Of a DNA stretch of 49,511 nucleotides, positions 39,046-47,921 are shown piece after piece (position 1 is the stretch's first letter; every line of letters begins with the position of its first letter). The position numbers were made by a program, and so were the translations under genes. The notes under the pieces were generated by a model that ran no database searches, had not been told where the DNA came from, and saw nothing but the letters and a program-made list of their open reading frames with translations. The stretch lies in NCBI GenBank assembly GCA_017480345.1, contig JAFVAU010000004.1:1-49511 (forward strand). The letters are read 5' to 3'. Source of the stretch: Bacteroidales bacterium. GTDB taxonomy: Bacteria; Bacteroidota; Bacteroidia; Bacteroidales; UBA932.

Positions 39046-41622
39046 ATGAAAAAATTATCGATTGTTTTAGCCCTGGCCGCCATCGTAGCCTGCACCCCCA
39101 AGGCGGTGGACAGCACCGACCTTCCGCTGGTTCCGGCCCTGGACAACCAGGCCTGGGACGCCTCCGAGTGGATTTCCGTAGTGAACTGCGAAGTTGTAAG
39201 AGGAAGAGACGCTTACAAGAGCGCTCCTGGCGCCAGTTGGTTCCTGAGCACCGTCACCAACGAGAAGAAGGTGGCCAAAGCCGTGTGGATGACCGCCGGC
39301 CTGGGCGTCTACGACCTCTTTGTGAACGGGCAGCTGGTGGGCAGCGAGGTGCTCAAGCCCGGTTTCACGCACAATGCCAAGACCAAACGTTCCTTCACCT
39401 ATGACATCACCGACATCTTCACCACCAAGGCCGGAGCCCGGAACATCCTTTCCGCCCAGGTAACGCCCGGCTGGTGGGCCGACAAAATCGTGACCAACGG
39501 CGGTGACGGCTTCGTAGGCCGCAAATGCGCCTTCCGCGGCGTCCTGGAGCTCACCTATGCCGACGGCAGCGTGACCCGTCTGGGGACCGACACAGAGCAC
39601 TGGACGGCCGGTATCGCCGGCCCGGTGACGCACGCCGGCATCTTTGACGGCGAGGAGTACGACGCCCGCATCCCGATGGGCTTCGAGACGCCCGAAAAGC
39701 TCACCACCCCCGAGGTGAACACCGAGTTCAAGGGTGAAATCCTTCCCACCTGCGGCGCAGAAATCTACCAGCGTGAAGACCTCAAGCTCCACCCCGCCCA
39801 AATCTATGTCTGGAAGGGCGTTACCGGAGCCGTTGAGTCCGAAAACAAGGACGATGTGGAATACGGCAAGGTGAACATCCTGCGCGAATACAAGGACGGG
39901 GAGCCGGTTGAACTGAACCCCGGCGAAACCCTGGTGGTGGACTTCGGCCAGAATGCCGCCGCCGTGCCTTCCTTCGTATTCAAGGCCGATGAGGGCACTT
40001 ACCTGGAGTGCAACCCTTCCGAAATCCTGAACGACGGCAACGGCGCCGAGCGCCGCGGTATGGACGGCCCCGAGGGCAGCACGCACCGCCGCAACCTGCG
40101 CGTGGACCCGGGCGAAATCTGGCTCACCTACACCTTCGGCCCTTCCGCCGACTTCGTGAGCTTCCAGCCCCGCGCCTCCTTCTGGGGCTACCGCTACATT
40201 GCCCTGACGGCCAGTGCCCCCGTGACCTTCCGCTCCATCGCTTCCGTTCCGGTTACCTCCATCTCCGAAAAGATGGAGGCCGGCACCATCACCACCGGGA
40301 ACGAACTAATTAACAAACTCATTTCCAACACCGTATGGGGCATGCGCTCCAACTACCTCTCCGTGCCCACCGACTGCCCGCAGCGCAACGAGCGCCTGGG
40401 CTGGATGGCGGATACGCAGGTGTTCGCCGAGACGGGCACTTTCTTTGCCAACACGGACGCCTTCTTCCACAAATGGCTCAAGGACGTGCGCGACAGCCAG
40501 CACCCCAGCGGCGGTTATCCGGGCGTCTCCCCCTTCGCCCAGTATGGCAACGAGGCCATGCGCCTGGGCTGGGCCGATGCCGGCATCATCGTCCCCTGGA
40601 CCGTCTGGAAGCAGTTCGGAGACATCTCCATCGTAAAGGAAAGCTGGGAATCCATGGAAAAATTCATGGACCACGTGAATGCCAACAAGTATGACCATGT
40701 GGCCTTGGCCGGAGAAAGCGGCAATTACCAGTGGGCCGACTGGCTCAGCTACGAAGACCTGGAGAGCTGCAGCGGACGGGCCTTCCTGCCCGGGGGCAAG
40801 CGCAAACCCGAATCCATCGAATACTGGAGCTATCTGAGCGCCTGCTACTGGGCCCTCGATGCGGGTTACATGCGGGACATGGCCGCATCGGCCGGCCTGG
40901 ACGCCGCCAAGTACGAGGCCATGGAAAAAGAGGCCAAGGCCTACCTGAAAGAGCGTTTCCTGAAGGCCGACGGCAGCTTCAGGCTGCCCATCCTGAACAC
41001 CATGCAGACCCCGGCTCTCTTCGCCCTCAAGCTGGGCCTGGTGGAAGGGGCCGCCAAGGAGGCCACCTGCGTGCGCCTGCGCAAGAACTTCGAAGACCAC
41101 GGCAACTGCCTGCAAACCGGCTTCCTGGGCACTTCCATCCTCATGTCCACCCTCACGGAGAACGGCATGGTGGATATGGCCTACGAGCTCCTCTTCCAGC
41201 GCAAGAACCCCAGCTGGCTGTATTCCGTGGACAACGGCGCCACCACCATCTGGGAACGCTGGAACAGCTATATGGTGGACAAGGGCATGGGGCCCAACGG
41301 CATGAACAGCTTCAACCACTACGCCTATGGCGCCGTGTGCGAATGGCTGTGGGAAACGGCCGCCGGCATTGCCTGCGAGCCCGCCGCCCCCGGCTTTAAG
41401 AAGATTGTGATGAAACCCGTCCCGGACAAGCGCCTGGGCCATCTGGAGGCCTCCTACATGAGTGCCGCCGGCCTCATCAAGAGTGCCTGGAAGTATGAAG
41501 GAGACAAGTGGGTGTGGACCTTCACCGTCCCGGAGGGCGCATCGGCCATGGTAACCCTGCCCGGGCAGACGGACTCCAAGGAATACGCTGCCGGAACCTA
41601 TACGGAAACGGCGAAACTGTAA
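39046..41622 (+). CDS. GH78 alpha-L-rhamnosidase, lipoprotein
   Basis: An 858-residue lipoprotein (MKKLSIVLALAAIVAC, Cys 16). Two N-terminal beta-sandwiches (KAVWMTAGLGVYDLFVNGQ is the rhamnosidase N-domain) precede the (alpha/alpha)6 barrel. The barrel has the GH78 signature TDCPQRNERLGWMADTQ (about 441-457), where most members have GWTGD or GWMGD; the Gly to Ala change is conservative. GATTIWERWNSY and the C-terminal beta-sandwich (EASYMSAAGLIKSAWKYEGD) complete the fold. It hydrolyses terminal alpha-L-rhamnose with inversion. Adjacent to the rha regulator and catabolic operon, this is the enzyme most directly tied to rhamnose supply. Its stop lies 3 bases from the stop of the convergent araC gene. 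Confidence 0.95.
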   Translation: MKKLSIVLALAAIVACTPKAVDSTDLPLVPALDNQAWDASEWISVVNCEVVRGRDAYKSAPGASWFLSTVTNEKKVAKAVWMTAGLGVYDLFVNGQLVGSEVLKPGFTHNAKTKRSFTYDITDIFTTKAGARNILSAQVTPGWWADKIVTNGGDGFVGRKCAFRGVLELTYADGSVTRLGTDTEHWTAGIAGPVTHAGIFDGEEYDARIPMGFETPEKLTTPEVNTEFKGEILPTCGAEIYQREDLKLHPAQIYVWKGVTGAVESENKDDVEYGKVNILREYKDGEPVELNPGETLVVDFGQNAAAVPSFVFKADEGTYLECNPSEILNDGNGAERRGMDGPEGSTHRRNLRVDPGEIWLTYTFGPSADFVSFQPRASFWGYRYIALTASAPVTFRSIASVPVTSISEKMEAGTITTGNELINKLISNTVWGMRSNYLSVPTDCPQRNERLGWMADTQVFAETGTFFANTDAFFHKWLKDVRDSQHPSGGYPGVSPFAQYGNEAMRLGWADAGIIVPWTVWKQFGDISIVKESWESMEKFMDHVNANKYDHVALAGESGNYQWADWLSYEDLESCSGRAFLPGGKRKPESIEYWSYLSACYWALDAGYMRDMAASAGLDAAKYEAMEKEAKAYLKERFLKADGSFRLPILNTMQTPALFALKLGLVEGAAKEATCVRLRKNFEDHGNCLQTGFLGTSILMSTLTENGMVDMAYELLFQRKNPSWLYSVDNGATTIWERWNSYMVDKGMGPNGMNSFNHYAYGAVCEWLWETAAGIACEPAAPGFKKIVMKPVPDKRLGHLEASYMSAAGLIKSAWKYEGDKWVWTFTVPEGASAMVTLPGQTDSKEYAAGTYTETAKL

Positions 41623-41625
41623 CGT

Positions 41626-42522
41626 CTATTTCTTCCGCGGACGGCCGCCCTGGGTGAGTTCACGGTATTCCATGGGCGTCATCCCGGCCATCCGGCGGAA
41701 GGCCGTAAAGAAATAATCCTCATTCTCGTACCCCATCTCGTAGGCCACCTGCTTGATGGGGAGCGAGGTATTTGTGAGCATCTCCTTGGTGCGGTGGATG
41801 CGGATTTGCTGGATATACTGGGACGGGGCCAGGCCGGTGTACTCCTTGAAAATGCGCCGGAAATTGGAATAGCCCAGGCACAGCTGCCGGGACAGGTCTT
41901 CCGGGGAGATGGTGCGGAACTGCTCGGCAATGAGGATCTTGGCCCGGTTCATCTTGTCGGCCACCTCGGAGAAGTCCTCGTTGCGGCGGTAATACCATGC
42001 CAGGCTCATCAGATGGGCCACCACGCCGGACAGACGCTGCTGGAAACCCGCCCGCTGTTCCCGGGCCGTCTCAATGGCATCCGTGTACAAGTCCACGATG
42101 TCGCTGTGAAGGCCGATATTCCAGAGCGGACTCTCCTTGGAGAAGAAACCGTTTTTCACCCACTCCTGAATCTGGTTGCCCTTGAAACCTATCCAGTACT
42201 CCTTCCAGCCGGTGGCCGGGTCCGGGGCGTAGCTGTGCCATTCTCCGGGAAACAGCAGGAAGAGGCTTCCCTGTTTGATGGCAAGCGGGTGCGGAAGGGA
42301 GGCGCTGCGGAACCGGCCCCGGCCCTGGGTGATATACAACAGCTGGTATTCGTCCAGGACGCGGCCGTTCTTTTCCGAGAACAGATAACGGGAGGGATGG
42401 CTGGACGGCGGATAAGGCTCTCCGGGAGCCACATCCTGAAATCCAAGCGAATTCACGGCCATGCCCCACAACTGGTCATTGGGGCCGATGGTAAGGTATT
42501 TCAGGTGAATATCTTCGTTCAT
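41626..42522 (-). CDS. AraC-family transcriptional activator, probable rhamnose regulator
   Basis: A 298-residue regulator. The start at 42522 (MNEDIHLKYLTIGPNDQLWG) fits the family better than the ATG at 42561, which would place coding sequence over the candidate operator. The N-terminal half is a cupin-like effector domain (HPSRYLFSEKNGRV, YQLLYITQGRGRF, LFPGEWHSYAPD, GWKEYWIGFKG). The C-terminal 100 residues hold two HTH motifs (LSRQLCLGYSNFRRIFKEYT and IKQVAYEMGYENEDYFFTAF). It diverges from rhaA across 130 bases that contain the operator sequence shared with susC. By position it corresponds to the Bacteroides rhamnose regulator often called RhaR. L-rhamnose or rhamnulose as effector is inference. 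Confidence 0.88.
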   Translation of the reverse strand: MNEDIHLKYLTIGPNDQLWGMAVNSLGFQDVAPGEPYPPSSHPSRYLFSEKNGRVLDEYQLLYITQGRGRFRSASLPHPLAIKQGSLFLLFPGEWHSYAPDPATGWKEYWIGFKGNQIQEWVKNGFFSKESPLWNIGLHSDIVDLYTDAIETAREQRAGFQQRLSGVVAHLMSLAWYYRRNEDFSEVADKMNRAKILIAEQFRTISPEDLSRQLCLGYSNFRRIFKEYTGLAPSQYIQQIRIHRTKEMLTNTSLPIKQVAYEMGYENEDYFFTAFRRMAGMTPMEYRELTQGGRPRKK

Positions 42523-42554
42523 AAGGCGTATTTCTGCGCAATAATAAGAAATCT

Positions 42555-42591
42555 TTGTCAAAAATCAAAGTTCTGGTGCCATAATGTGAAT
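42555..42591 (+). promoter_or_regulatory. Candidate AraC-family operator upstream of rhaA
   Basis: Positions 42555-42572 are identical to 399-416 upstream of susC. The stretch 42577-42590 (TGCCATAATGTGAA) resembles the second susC half-site at exactly the same offset, 9 of 14 positions. The upstream copy contains CTTTG...CAAAG arms. The downstream copy touches the -33 TTG at 42591, as expected for an activator contacting RNA polymerase. It lies between the divergent araC and rhaA genes and could also serve autoregulation. Confidence 0.65.
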
Positions 42592-42621
42592 TGGAAAGAA
42601 GAGCATAAATCGGTATCTTTG
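42591..42621 (+). promoter_or_regulatory. rhaA promoter
   Basis: TTG (42591-42593), 20 bases, TATCTTTG (42614-42621) fits the Bacteroidota promoter. Transcription from about 42628 leaves a leader of about 25 A/C-rich bases before ATG 42653. Confidence 0.7.
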
Positions 42622-42652
42622 CCTTTGTATAGACCACTAAAACTAACCCAAT

Positions 42653-43903
42653 ATGAAAGAAGCCCAAATCCTCCAAGCCTATGAGTTGGCCAAAGAGCGT
42701 TATGCGGCCCTTGGCGTAGACACCGACAAAGCCATAGCCCAGTTGGAAAAGCAGCAGATTTCCCTGCACTGCTGGCAGACGGACGACGTGATTGGCTTTG
42801 AAAGCAAGGACGGCCTGTCCGGCGGCATCCAGACCACCGGCAACTATCCCGGCCGCGCCCGTAACATAGACGAGGTGCGCAAAGACCTCGAATTTGTGAA
42901 AACCCTGCTGGCCGGTAACCACCGCGTGAACATCCACGAGATTTACGGAGACTTCGGCGGCAAGTTCGTAGACCGGGACCAGTGCGGCATAGAGCACTTC
43001 CAGAGCTGGATAGACTGGGCCAAGGCCAACAACTTCAAGCTGGATTTCAACTCCACTTCCTTCGGCCACCCCAAGAGCGGAGACCTCACCCTGGCCAACC
43101 CGGACAAAGGCATCCGGGAGTTCTGGATAGAGCATACCAAACGCTGCCGCCGCATTGCGGACGCCATGGGAAAGGCCCAGGGAGACCCTTGCATCATGAA
43201 CATCTGGGTGCACGACGGCTCCAAGGACCTCACCGTGAACCGCAAATACTACCGGGAGCTGCTGGCCGCCTCCTTAGACGAGATTCTGGAAGAGAAGCTT
43301 CCCGGCATGAAGAGCTGCGTGGAAGCCAAGCTCTTCGGGATAGGCCTGGAGAGCTACACCGTGGGTTCTATGGACTTTTATGAGGGCTACTGCGCCTCCC
43401 GCAAGGTGATGTACACCCTGGACACCGGCCATTACGAGCCCACGGAGAACGTGTCGGACAAGGTGGCCTCCCTGCTGCTCTTCGTCCCCGAGCTCATGCT
43501 CCATGTGAGCCGCCCCATCCGCTGGGACTCCGACCACGTCACCATCATGAACGACCAGACGCAGGACCTCTTCAAGGAGCTGGTAAGGGCCGACGGCCTG
43601 AACCGCGCCCATGTGGGCCTGGACTACTTCGACGCCAGCATCAACCGGATAGGCGCCTATATCATCGGCACCCGCGCCACGCAGAAATGCATCCTGAGCG
43701 CCCTGCTGGAGCCCCTTACCAAACTTCGCGAGTATGAGGCCGCCGGCCAGGGCTTCCAGCGGCTGGCCCTTCTGGAAGAGGCCAAGACGCTGCCCTTCGG
43801 CGCCGTGTTCGACTATTTCAACTACAAGAATGGCGTTCCGGTGGGTGAGGAGTTCATTCCCGCCATTGAACAATATGAACGTGACGTAACCTCCAAGAGA
43901 TGA
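42653..43903 (+). CDS. rhaA: L-rhamnose isomerase
   Basis: Converts L-rhamnose to L-rhamnulose in the cytoplasm, the first catabolic step (EC 5.3.1.14). The 416-residue sequence matches the family in length and in its conserved blocks: SLHCWQTDDVIGFE, GGIQTTGNYPGRARN, VNIHEIYGDFGGKF, the metal-binding region with MNIWVHDGSKD and VEAKLFGIGLESYTVGS, and HVGLDYFDASINRIGA. It opens the operon rhaA-rhaT-rhaB-rhaD, and its stop overlaps the rhaT start as ATGA. No signal peptide is present, consistent with a cytosolic enzyme. Expression is probably driven by the divergent AraC-type regulator. Confidence 0.97.
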   Translation: MKEAQILQAYELAKERYAALGVDTDKAIAQLEKQQISLHCWQTDDVIGFESKDGLSGGIQTTGNYPGRARNIDEVRKDLEFVKTLLAGNHRVNIHEIYGDFGGKFVDRDQCGIEHFQSWIDWAKANNFKLDFNSTSFGHPKSGDLTLANPDKGIREFWIEHTKRCRRIADAMGKAQGDPCIMNIWVHDGSKDLTVNRKYYRELLAASLDEILEEKLPGMKSCVEAKLFGIGLESYTVGSMDFYEGYCASRKVMYTLDTGHYEPTENVSDKVASLLLFVPELMLHVSRPIRWDSDHVTIMNDQTQDLFKELVRADGLNRAHVGLDYFDASINRIGAYIIGTRATQKCILSALLEPLTKLREYEAAGQGFQRLALLEEAKTLPFGAVFDYFNYKNGVPVGEEFIPAIEQYERDVTSKR

Positions 43904-44919
43904 ATTTAGTTATCGGTTTACTTATTATAGCGATCGGGGCATTCTGCCAGAGCTCCAGCTATGTTCCCATCAACAAGATCAAGTCTTGGAGCTGGGAGAG
44001 TTACTGGCTGGTGCAGGGCGTTTTTGCCTGGCTGCTCTTTCCCCTGCTGGGCTCCCTGGCGTCCCTGAGCGGCACCGGAAGCAGTTTCTCGGACCTCCTG
44101 GCCCTCATGCAGGCAGACCCCAAGGCCACCTGGCTCACCATCCTCTTCGGAGTGCTGTGGGGCGTGGGGGGCCTTACCTTCGGCCTTAGCATGCGTTACC
44201 TGGGCGTGGCCCTGGGCCAGAGCATCGCCCTGGGCACCTGCAGCGCCCTGGGGGCCATCCTGGGCCCGGTTCTCACCGGCCATGCGGGAGACCTTACATC
44301 GGCCGTGATTATCGGTGTGGTGGTAACCCTGGTGGGCATTGCCATCATCGGGGTGGCCGGCGCCATGAAGAGCGCCGCCCTGCCGGAAGAGGAGAAAAAG
44401 AAGGCCGTGAAGGACTTCAACTTCGGGAAGGGCCTGTTTGTGGCGGTGCTGGCCGGCCTCATGAGCGCCTGCTTCAACATTGGCCTCAACTTTGGGCAGC
44501 ATCTTTTCGTAGAAGGCACCAAGCCCATCTTCCAGTCTCTGCCGGCCACCCTGCTGGTCACCTTCGGCGGCTTCCTCACCAACGCCTGCTACTGCCTGTA
44601 CCAGAACGGAAAGAACAAAACCTGGGGAGATTACGGCCAAAAGGCTCTCTGGGGCAACAACCTGCTGTTCTGCTGCCTGGCCGGCCTGCTGTGGTACAGC
44701 CAGTTCTTCGGCCTGTCCTTGGGCAAGGGCTTCCTCACGGATTACCCGGTGCTCATTACCTTCAGCTGGTGCATCCTCATGAGCCTGAACGTGGTGTTCA
44801 GCAATGTCTGGGGCATTATCCTGAAGGAATGGAAGGGCGTGAGCAAGCAGACCATCGCCGTGCTGGTGGCGGGTATCCTGGTTCTCATTGTGAGTACCTT
44901 CCTTCCTCAACTGATATAA
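43900..44919 (+). CDS. rhaT: L-rhamnose/proton symporter
   Basis: An inner-membrane carrier of 339 residues with about ten hydrophobic segments, from MNLVIGLLIIAIGAFCQSSS to TIAVLVAGILVLIVSTFLPQ. Typical RhaT features are the early YVPINKIKSWSWESYWL, GVLWGVGGLTFGLSMRYLG and LGQSIALGTCSALGAILG. It brings rhamnose released in the periplasm into the cytosol, using the proton gradient (family knowledge). Translational coupling to rhaA (ATGA) and 5 bases before rhaB. No other sugar permease lies in the window, so uptake of mannose, xylose or galactose products must rely on genes elsewhere. Confidence 0.96.
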   Translation: MNLVIGLLIIAIGAFCQSSSYVPINKIKSWSWESYWLVQGVFAWLLFPLLGSLASLSGTGSSFSDLLALMQADPKATWLTILFGVLWGVGGLTFGLSMRYLGVALGQSIALGTCSALGAILGPVLTGHAGDLTSAVIIGVVVTLVGIAIIGVAGAMKSAALPEEEKKKAVKDFNFGKGLFVAVLAGLMSACFNIGLNFGQHLFVEGTKPIFQSLPATLLVTFGGFLTNACYCLYQNGKNKTWGDYGQKALWGNNLLFCCLAGLLWYSQFFGLSLGKGFLTDYPVLITFSWCILMSLNVVFSNVWGIILKEWKGVSKQTIAVLVAGILVLIVSTFLPQLI

Positions 44920-44924
44920 ATACT

Positions 44925-46343
44925 ATGAAAAACTTCCTGGCATTTGACTGCGGCGCCACCTCCGGCCGCGCCATTCTGGCCACGTTAAGCGGCACCTCCT
45001 TCACCATGAAGGAGGTGTATCGCTTTCCTTCGGAGATGAAACGGGAGGGAAAGCGCATGTACTGGGACGTGCCGGCCATGTATGGGCATTTTGTCCGCTG
45101 CCTCACGCAGCTGGGAAAGGAGGGCGTCAGGCTCTCTTCCATCGGCATAGATACCTGGGGCGTGGATTTTGGCTGCATCGGGAAGGACGGAGAACTGCTC
45201 TCTCTCCCCCGCTGCTACCGGGATCCGTACACGGTGGGCGTGCCTGAAAAGGTGTTCCGGCGCATCCCCCGGGAGCAGCTGTATGAGCGCACCGGCATCC
45301 AGATCATGGATTTCAACACCATCTTCCAGCTGTATGCCCAAACGCAGGAGAAGGACGAGGCCCTTTCCCGGGCCGATGCCCTCCTCTTCATGCCGGACCT
45401 GCTGTCGTACCTTCTCACCGGAAAACGCGTGTGCGAGTACACGGACGCCTCCACCTCCGGCATGATGGACCAGCAGACGCGCCAGTTCAACAAGGCGCTT
45501 CTGGAGGAACTGGGCATCCGCACGGACATGCTCCTTCCCATCGTGCCCTCCGGCACCGTTGTGGGCCCGCTGAAGGCCGATTTGGCCACCTCCACGGGCC
45601 TGGGTCCCGTCCCGGTGATTGCCGTGGCCGGGCATGACACCGCATCGGCCATTGCCGCCGTTCCGGCCGCCGACGGGCATTTCGCCTATCTTTCCAGCGG
45701 CACCTGGAGCCTGATGGGCATCGAGGTGCCCGCCCCCATCATCAACGGGGAAAGCGCCCGGCTCAACTTCACCAACGAAGGCGGCATTGAGGGCACCACG
45801 CGCTTCCTCAAGAACATCACCGGGATGTGGCTCCTGGAGCAGTGCAGGGCCGTTTGGAAGGCCGAGGGGAAGGATTACAGCTACGCGGAGCTCCAAAAGA
45901 TGGCCCTCTCGGAGGCGGATTTCCCGGGGCGCATAGACCCCGACCATCCGCGCTTCGCCAATCCGGAGAACATGGTCCGGGAGATTTCCGATCAGGTCGG
46001 CAATGACGTCTCCGATGCCCAAATTGTCTCCTGCATCTACCATTCCCTGGCAGACCGGTACAAGGAAGTGATGGGGCAGTTGCAGGCCTTCGCGCCCTTC
46101 AAGATTGAGAAGCTGCACATCATCGGCGGCGGATCGGCAGGTGAGCTGATGAACCAATGGACAGCCGACGCCATCGGCCTGCCCGTTATTGCCGGACCCA
46201 CCGAGGCTACGGCCATGGGCAATATCCTGATGCAGGCAAAGGCGGCGGGTCTGGTAAAAGACCGCTGGGAGATGCGCCGGATGATAGCCCAAGTAATTGA
46301 AGTAAAAACGTTTACACCCAAGAATTATGAGCATTTTAGATAA
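44925..46343 (+). CDS. rhaB: Rhamnulokinase
   Basis: Phosphorylates L-rhamnulose to L-rhamnulose 1-phosphate (EC 2.7.1.5). The 472-residue FGGY-family kinase starts at ATG 44925 with the ATP/sugar-binding FDCGATSGRAILATL; a longer in-frame start at 44691 lies within rhaT and is rejected. Other motifs are SIGIDTWGVDFGCIGKDGE, the hinge region YLSSGTWSLMGIE, and the C-terminal nucleotide-binding HIIGGGSAGELMNQWTADAI. Length and order are those of ordinary RhaB. Its 3' end overlaps rhaD by 17 bases, an unusually long overlap for this operon. Confidence 0.96.
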   Translation: MKNFLAFDCGATSGRAILATLSGTSFTMKEVYRFPSEMKREGKRMYWDVPAMYGHFVRCLTQLGKEGVRLSSIGIDTWGVDFGCIGKDGELLSLPRCYRDPYTVGVPEKVFRRIPREQLYERTGIQIMDFNTIFQLYAQTQEKDEALSRADALLFMPDLLSYLLTGKRVCEYTDASTSGMMDQQTRQFNKALLEELGIRTDMLLPIVPSGTVVGPLKADLATSTGLGPVPVIAVAGHDTASAIAAVPAADGHFAYLSSGTWSLMGIEVPAPIINGESARLNFTNEGGIEGTTRFLKNITGMWLLEQCRAVWKAEGKDYSYAELQKMALSEADFPGRIDPDHPRFANPENMVREISDQVGNDVSDAQIVSCIYHSLADRYKEVMGQLQAFAPFKIEKLHIIGGGSAGELMNQWTADAIGLPVIAGPTEATAMGNILMQAKAAGLVKDRWEMRRMIAQVIEVKTFTPKNYEHFR

Positions 46344-47136
46344 CAGGGCGGCCTTGAAGGCCCAGATTGACAAGGTGGCCGAAGTGGCCGGCTATCTTTG
46401 GACCAAAGGTTGGGCCGAGCGGAACGGCGGCAACATCACCATCAACATCACCGACTGGGTGGACGAGGGGATGCGCGCCCTTCCCGCCATTACGGAACCC
46501 AAGGCCATCGGCACCACCCTTCCCCAACTGAAAGGCTGCTGGTTCTACTGCAAGGGCACCGGCCGGCGCATGCGGGATTTGGCCCGCAGGCCCATGGAAA
46601 ACGGCTCCATCATCCGCATCCTCCCGGACTGCGCCCATTATGAGATTGTGGCCGACGCCCCTGTGGCGCCCACCTCGGAGCTGCCGTCGCACCTGAGCGT
46701 ACACAACTACCTGCTGGCCAAGGGGTCCCCGTACCGCGCCAGCCTGCACACCCACCCCATCGAGCTGGTGGCACTCACTCACAGCAAGAAATGGATGGAG
46801 AAGGATGTGGCCACCCGCATGCTCTGGTCCATGATTCCGGAAACCAAGGCCTTCTGCCCCAGAGGCTTGGGCATGGTTCCCTACATGCTCCCCTCCAGCG
46901 TAGAACTGGCCGATGCCACCATCCGGGCCATCGACGAAGACTACGACGTGGTAATGTGGGAGAAGCACGGGGTGTTTGCCGTGGATACGGACGTGATGAG
47001 CGCCTTCGACCAGGTGGATGTCCTCAACAAGGCGGCCCAGATTTACATATCGGCCAAAAACATGGGCTTTGAGCCCGACGGCATGACGGACGCGCAGATG
47101 CAGGAGCTTTCGCAGGCCTTTGGCCTTCCAAAATAA
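46327..47136 (+). CDS. rhaD: Rhamnulose-1-phosphate aldolase
   Basis: Cleaves L-rhamnulose 1-phosphate to dihydroxyacetone phosphate and L-lactaldehyde (EC 4.1.2.19). This is a class II, zinc-dependent aldolase of 269 residues. GWAERNGGNITINI is the phosphate-binding N-terminal block, the paired zinc His are in SLHTHPIELV (about 140-142), and a third His is in MWEKHGVF (about 213). It begins inside the end of rhaB. No lactaldehyde reductase (fucO-like) or dehydrogenase follows, so lactaldehyde must be dealt with by an unlinked gene. The promoter of the next gene reaches back into its last codons. Confidence 0.96.
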   Translation: MSILDNRAALKAQIDKVAEVAGYLWTKGWAERNGGNITINITDWVDEGMRALPAITEPKAIGTTLPQLKGCWFYCKGTGRRMRDLARRPMENGSIIRILPDCAHYEIVADAPVAPTSELPSHLSVHNYLLAKGSPYRASLHTHPIELVALTHSKKWMEKDVATRMLWSMIPETKAFCPRGLGMVPYMLPSSVELADATIRAIDEDYDVVMWEKHGVFAVDTDVMSAFDQVDVLNKAAQIYISAKNMGFEPDGMTDAQMQELSQAFGLPK

Positions 47137-47150
47137 ATTAGCTATTTTTG
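47119..47150 (+). promoter_or_regulatory. Promoter of the M15 dipeptidase gene
   Basis: TTTG (47119-47122), 20 bases, TATTTTTG (47143-47150) is a good Bacteroidota promoter. The -33 box lies within the last codons of rhaD. Its presence shows that the next gene can be transcribed apart from the rha operon and supports ATG 47169 as the start. Confidence 0.7.
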
Positions 47151-47168
47151 CAGCTCAAAATTTTGCTT

Positions 47169-47921
47169 ATGAAACGCATCAATAGATTTTTGACCCTGGC
47201 GGTCCTGCTGGTGGCAGCCGCCTGCTCCAAGATTTCTCCCGAAGCGGATTCCAGCGCTTTTGTGACGCTAACAGATGCCGTCCCGGACGCCATCCTGGAG
47301 ATTCGCTATTACGGCACCTACAACTTCGTGGGGGCGCGTATCGACGGCTATGAGCAGCCCACGGCGCTCCTGACCAGGAAGGCCGCCGAGGCCCTCAAGG
47401 CCGTGAGCGACGACGTGATTGCGCAGGGATACAGGCTCAAAATCTATGATGCCTACAGGCCCCAGAGGGGCGTGGACCATTTCGTGCGCTGGGCGGCCGA
47501 CCTTTCCGACACCAAGATGAAGCCCTACTTCTACCCGGACCTGGACAAGAGCGTGCTCTTTGACCAGGAGTACATCATGGCCAAAAGCGGCCACACACGG
47601 GGTTCTACCGTGGATTTGACGCTCTTTGACATGAACGCGGAGAAGGAGCTGGACATGGGCGGCACCTTTGACTGGTTTGGCCCGGAGAGCCACCCGGACT
47701 TCTGCGGCAACCCGGAAACCGGGGAATATACCGGAGACAACTCCAAGAGCCCCGCCGGCCGCAGCATCACCCCGGAGCAGTTTGCCCACCGCATGATCCT
47801 GCGCCAGGCCATGCTCCGCCACGGCTTCAAGCCCTTGGACACCGAGTGGTGGCACTTCACCCTGCGGGAAGAGCCCTTCCCGGACACCTACTTCACCTTC
47901 CCGGTGAAGATGCTCAATTAG
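47169..47921 (+). CDS. VanX-type D-Ala-D-Ala dipeptidase (peptidase M15), lipoprotein
   Basis: A 250-residue zinc dipeptidase lipoprotein (MKRINRFLTLAVLLVAAAC, Cys 19). ATG 47169 is chosen; the frame from 47148 would start within the -7 box. Family motifs are DAYRPQRGVDHF, the zinc site SGHTRGSTVDLTLFD (SxHxxGxAxD type, about 140) and EWWHFTL (catalytic Glu and third ligand, about 224). Such enzymes split D-Ala-D-Ala, and export suggests a role in cell-wall recycling or in using peptidoglycan dipeptides. There is no vanH or ligase neighbour, so it is not a vancomycin-resistance gene. The stop overlaps the convergent ATPase gene by 4 bases. Confidence 0.9.
   Translation: MKRINRFLTLAVLLVAAACSKISPEADSSAFVTLTDAVPDAILEIRYYGTYNFVGARIDGYEQPTALLTRKAAEALKAVSDDVIAQGYRLKIYDAYRPQRGVDHFVRWAADLSDTKMKPYFYPDLDKSVLFDQEYIMAKSGHTRGSTVDLTLFDMNAEKELDMGGTFDWFGPESHPDFCGNPETGEYTGDNSKSPAGRSITPEQFAHRMILRQAMLRHGFKPLDTEWWHFTLREEPFPDTYFTFPVKMLN

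Noticed and set aside
28525-41622. A classical pectin rhamnogalacturonan locus
   Set aside because: GH106 and GH78 would fit, but I see no PL9/PL11, GH28, GH105 or pectin esterase, while GH92, GH9 and three phosphoesterases point to another glycan. This cannot be excluded if more genes lie outside the window.
47169-47921. Vancomycin-resistance gene vanX
   Set aside because: The motifs are of the dipeptidase family, but there is no vanH, ligase or sensor pair, and the protein is an exported lipoprotein in a Gram-negative. A housekeeping or scavenging role is more likely.
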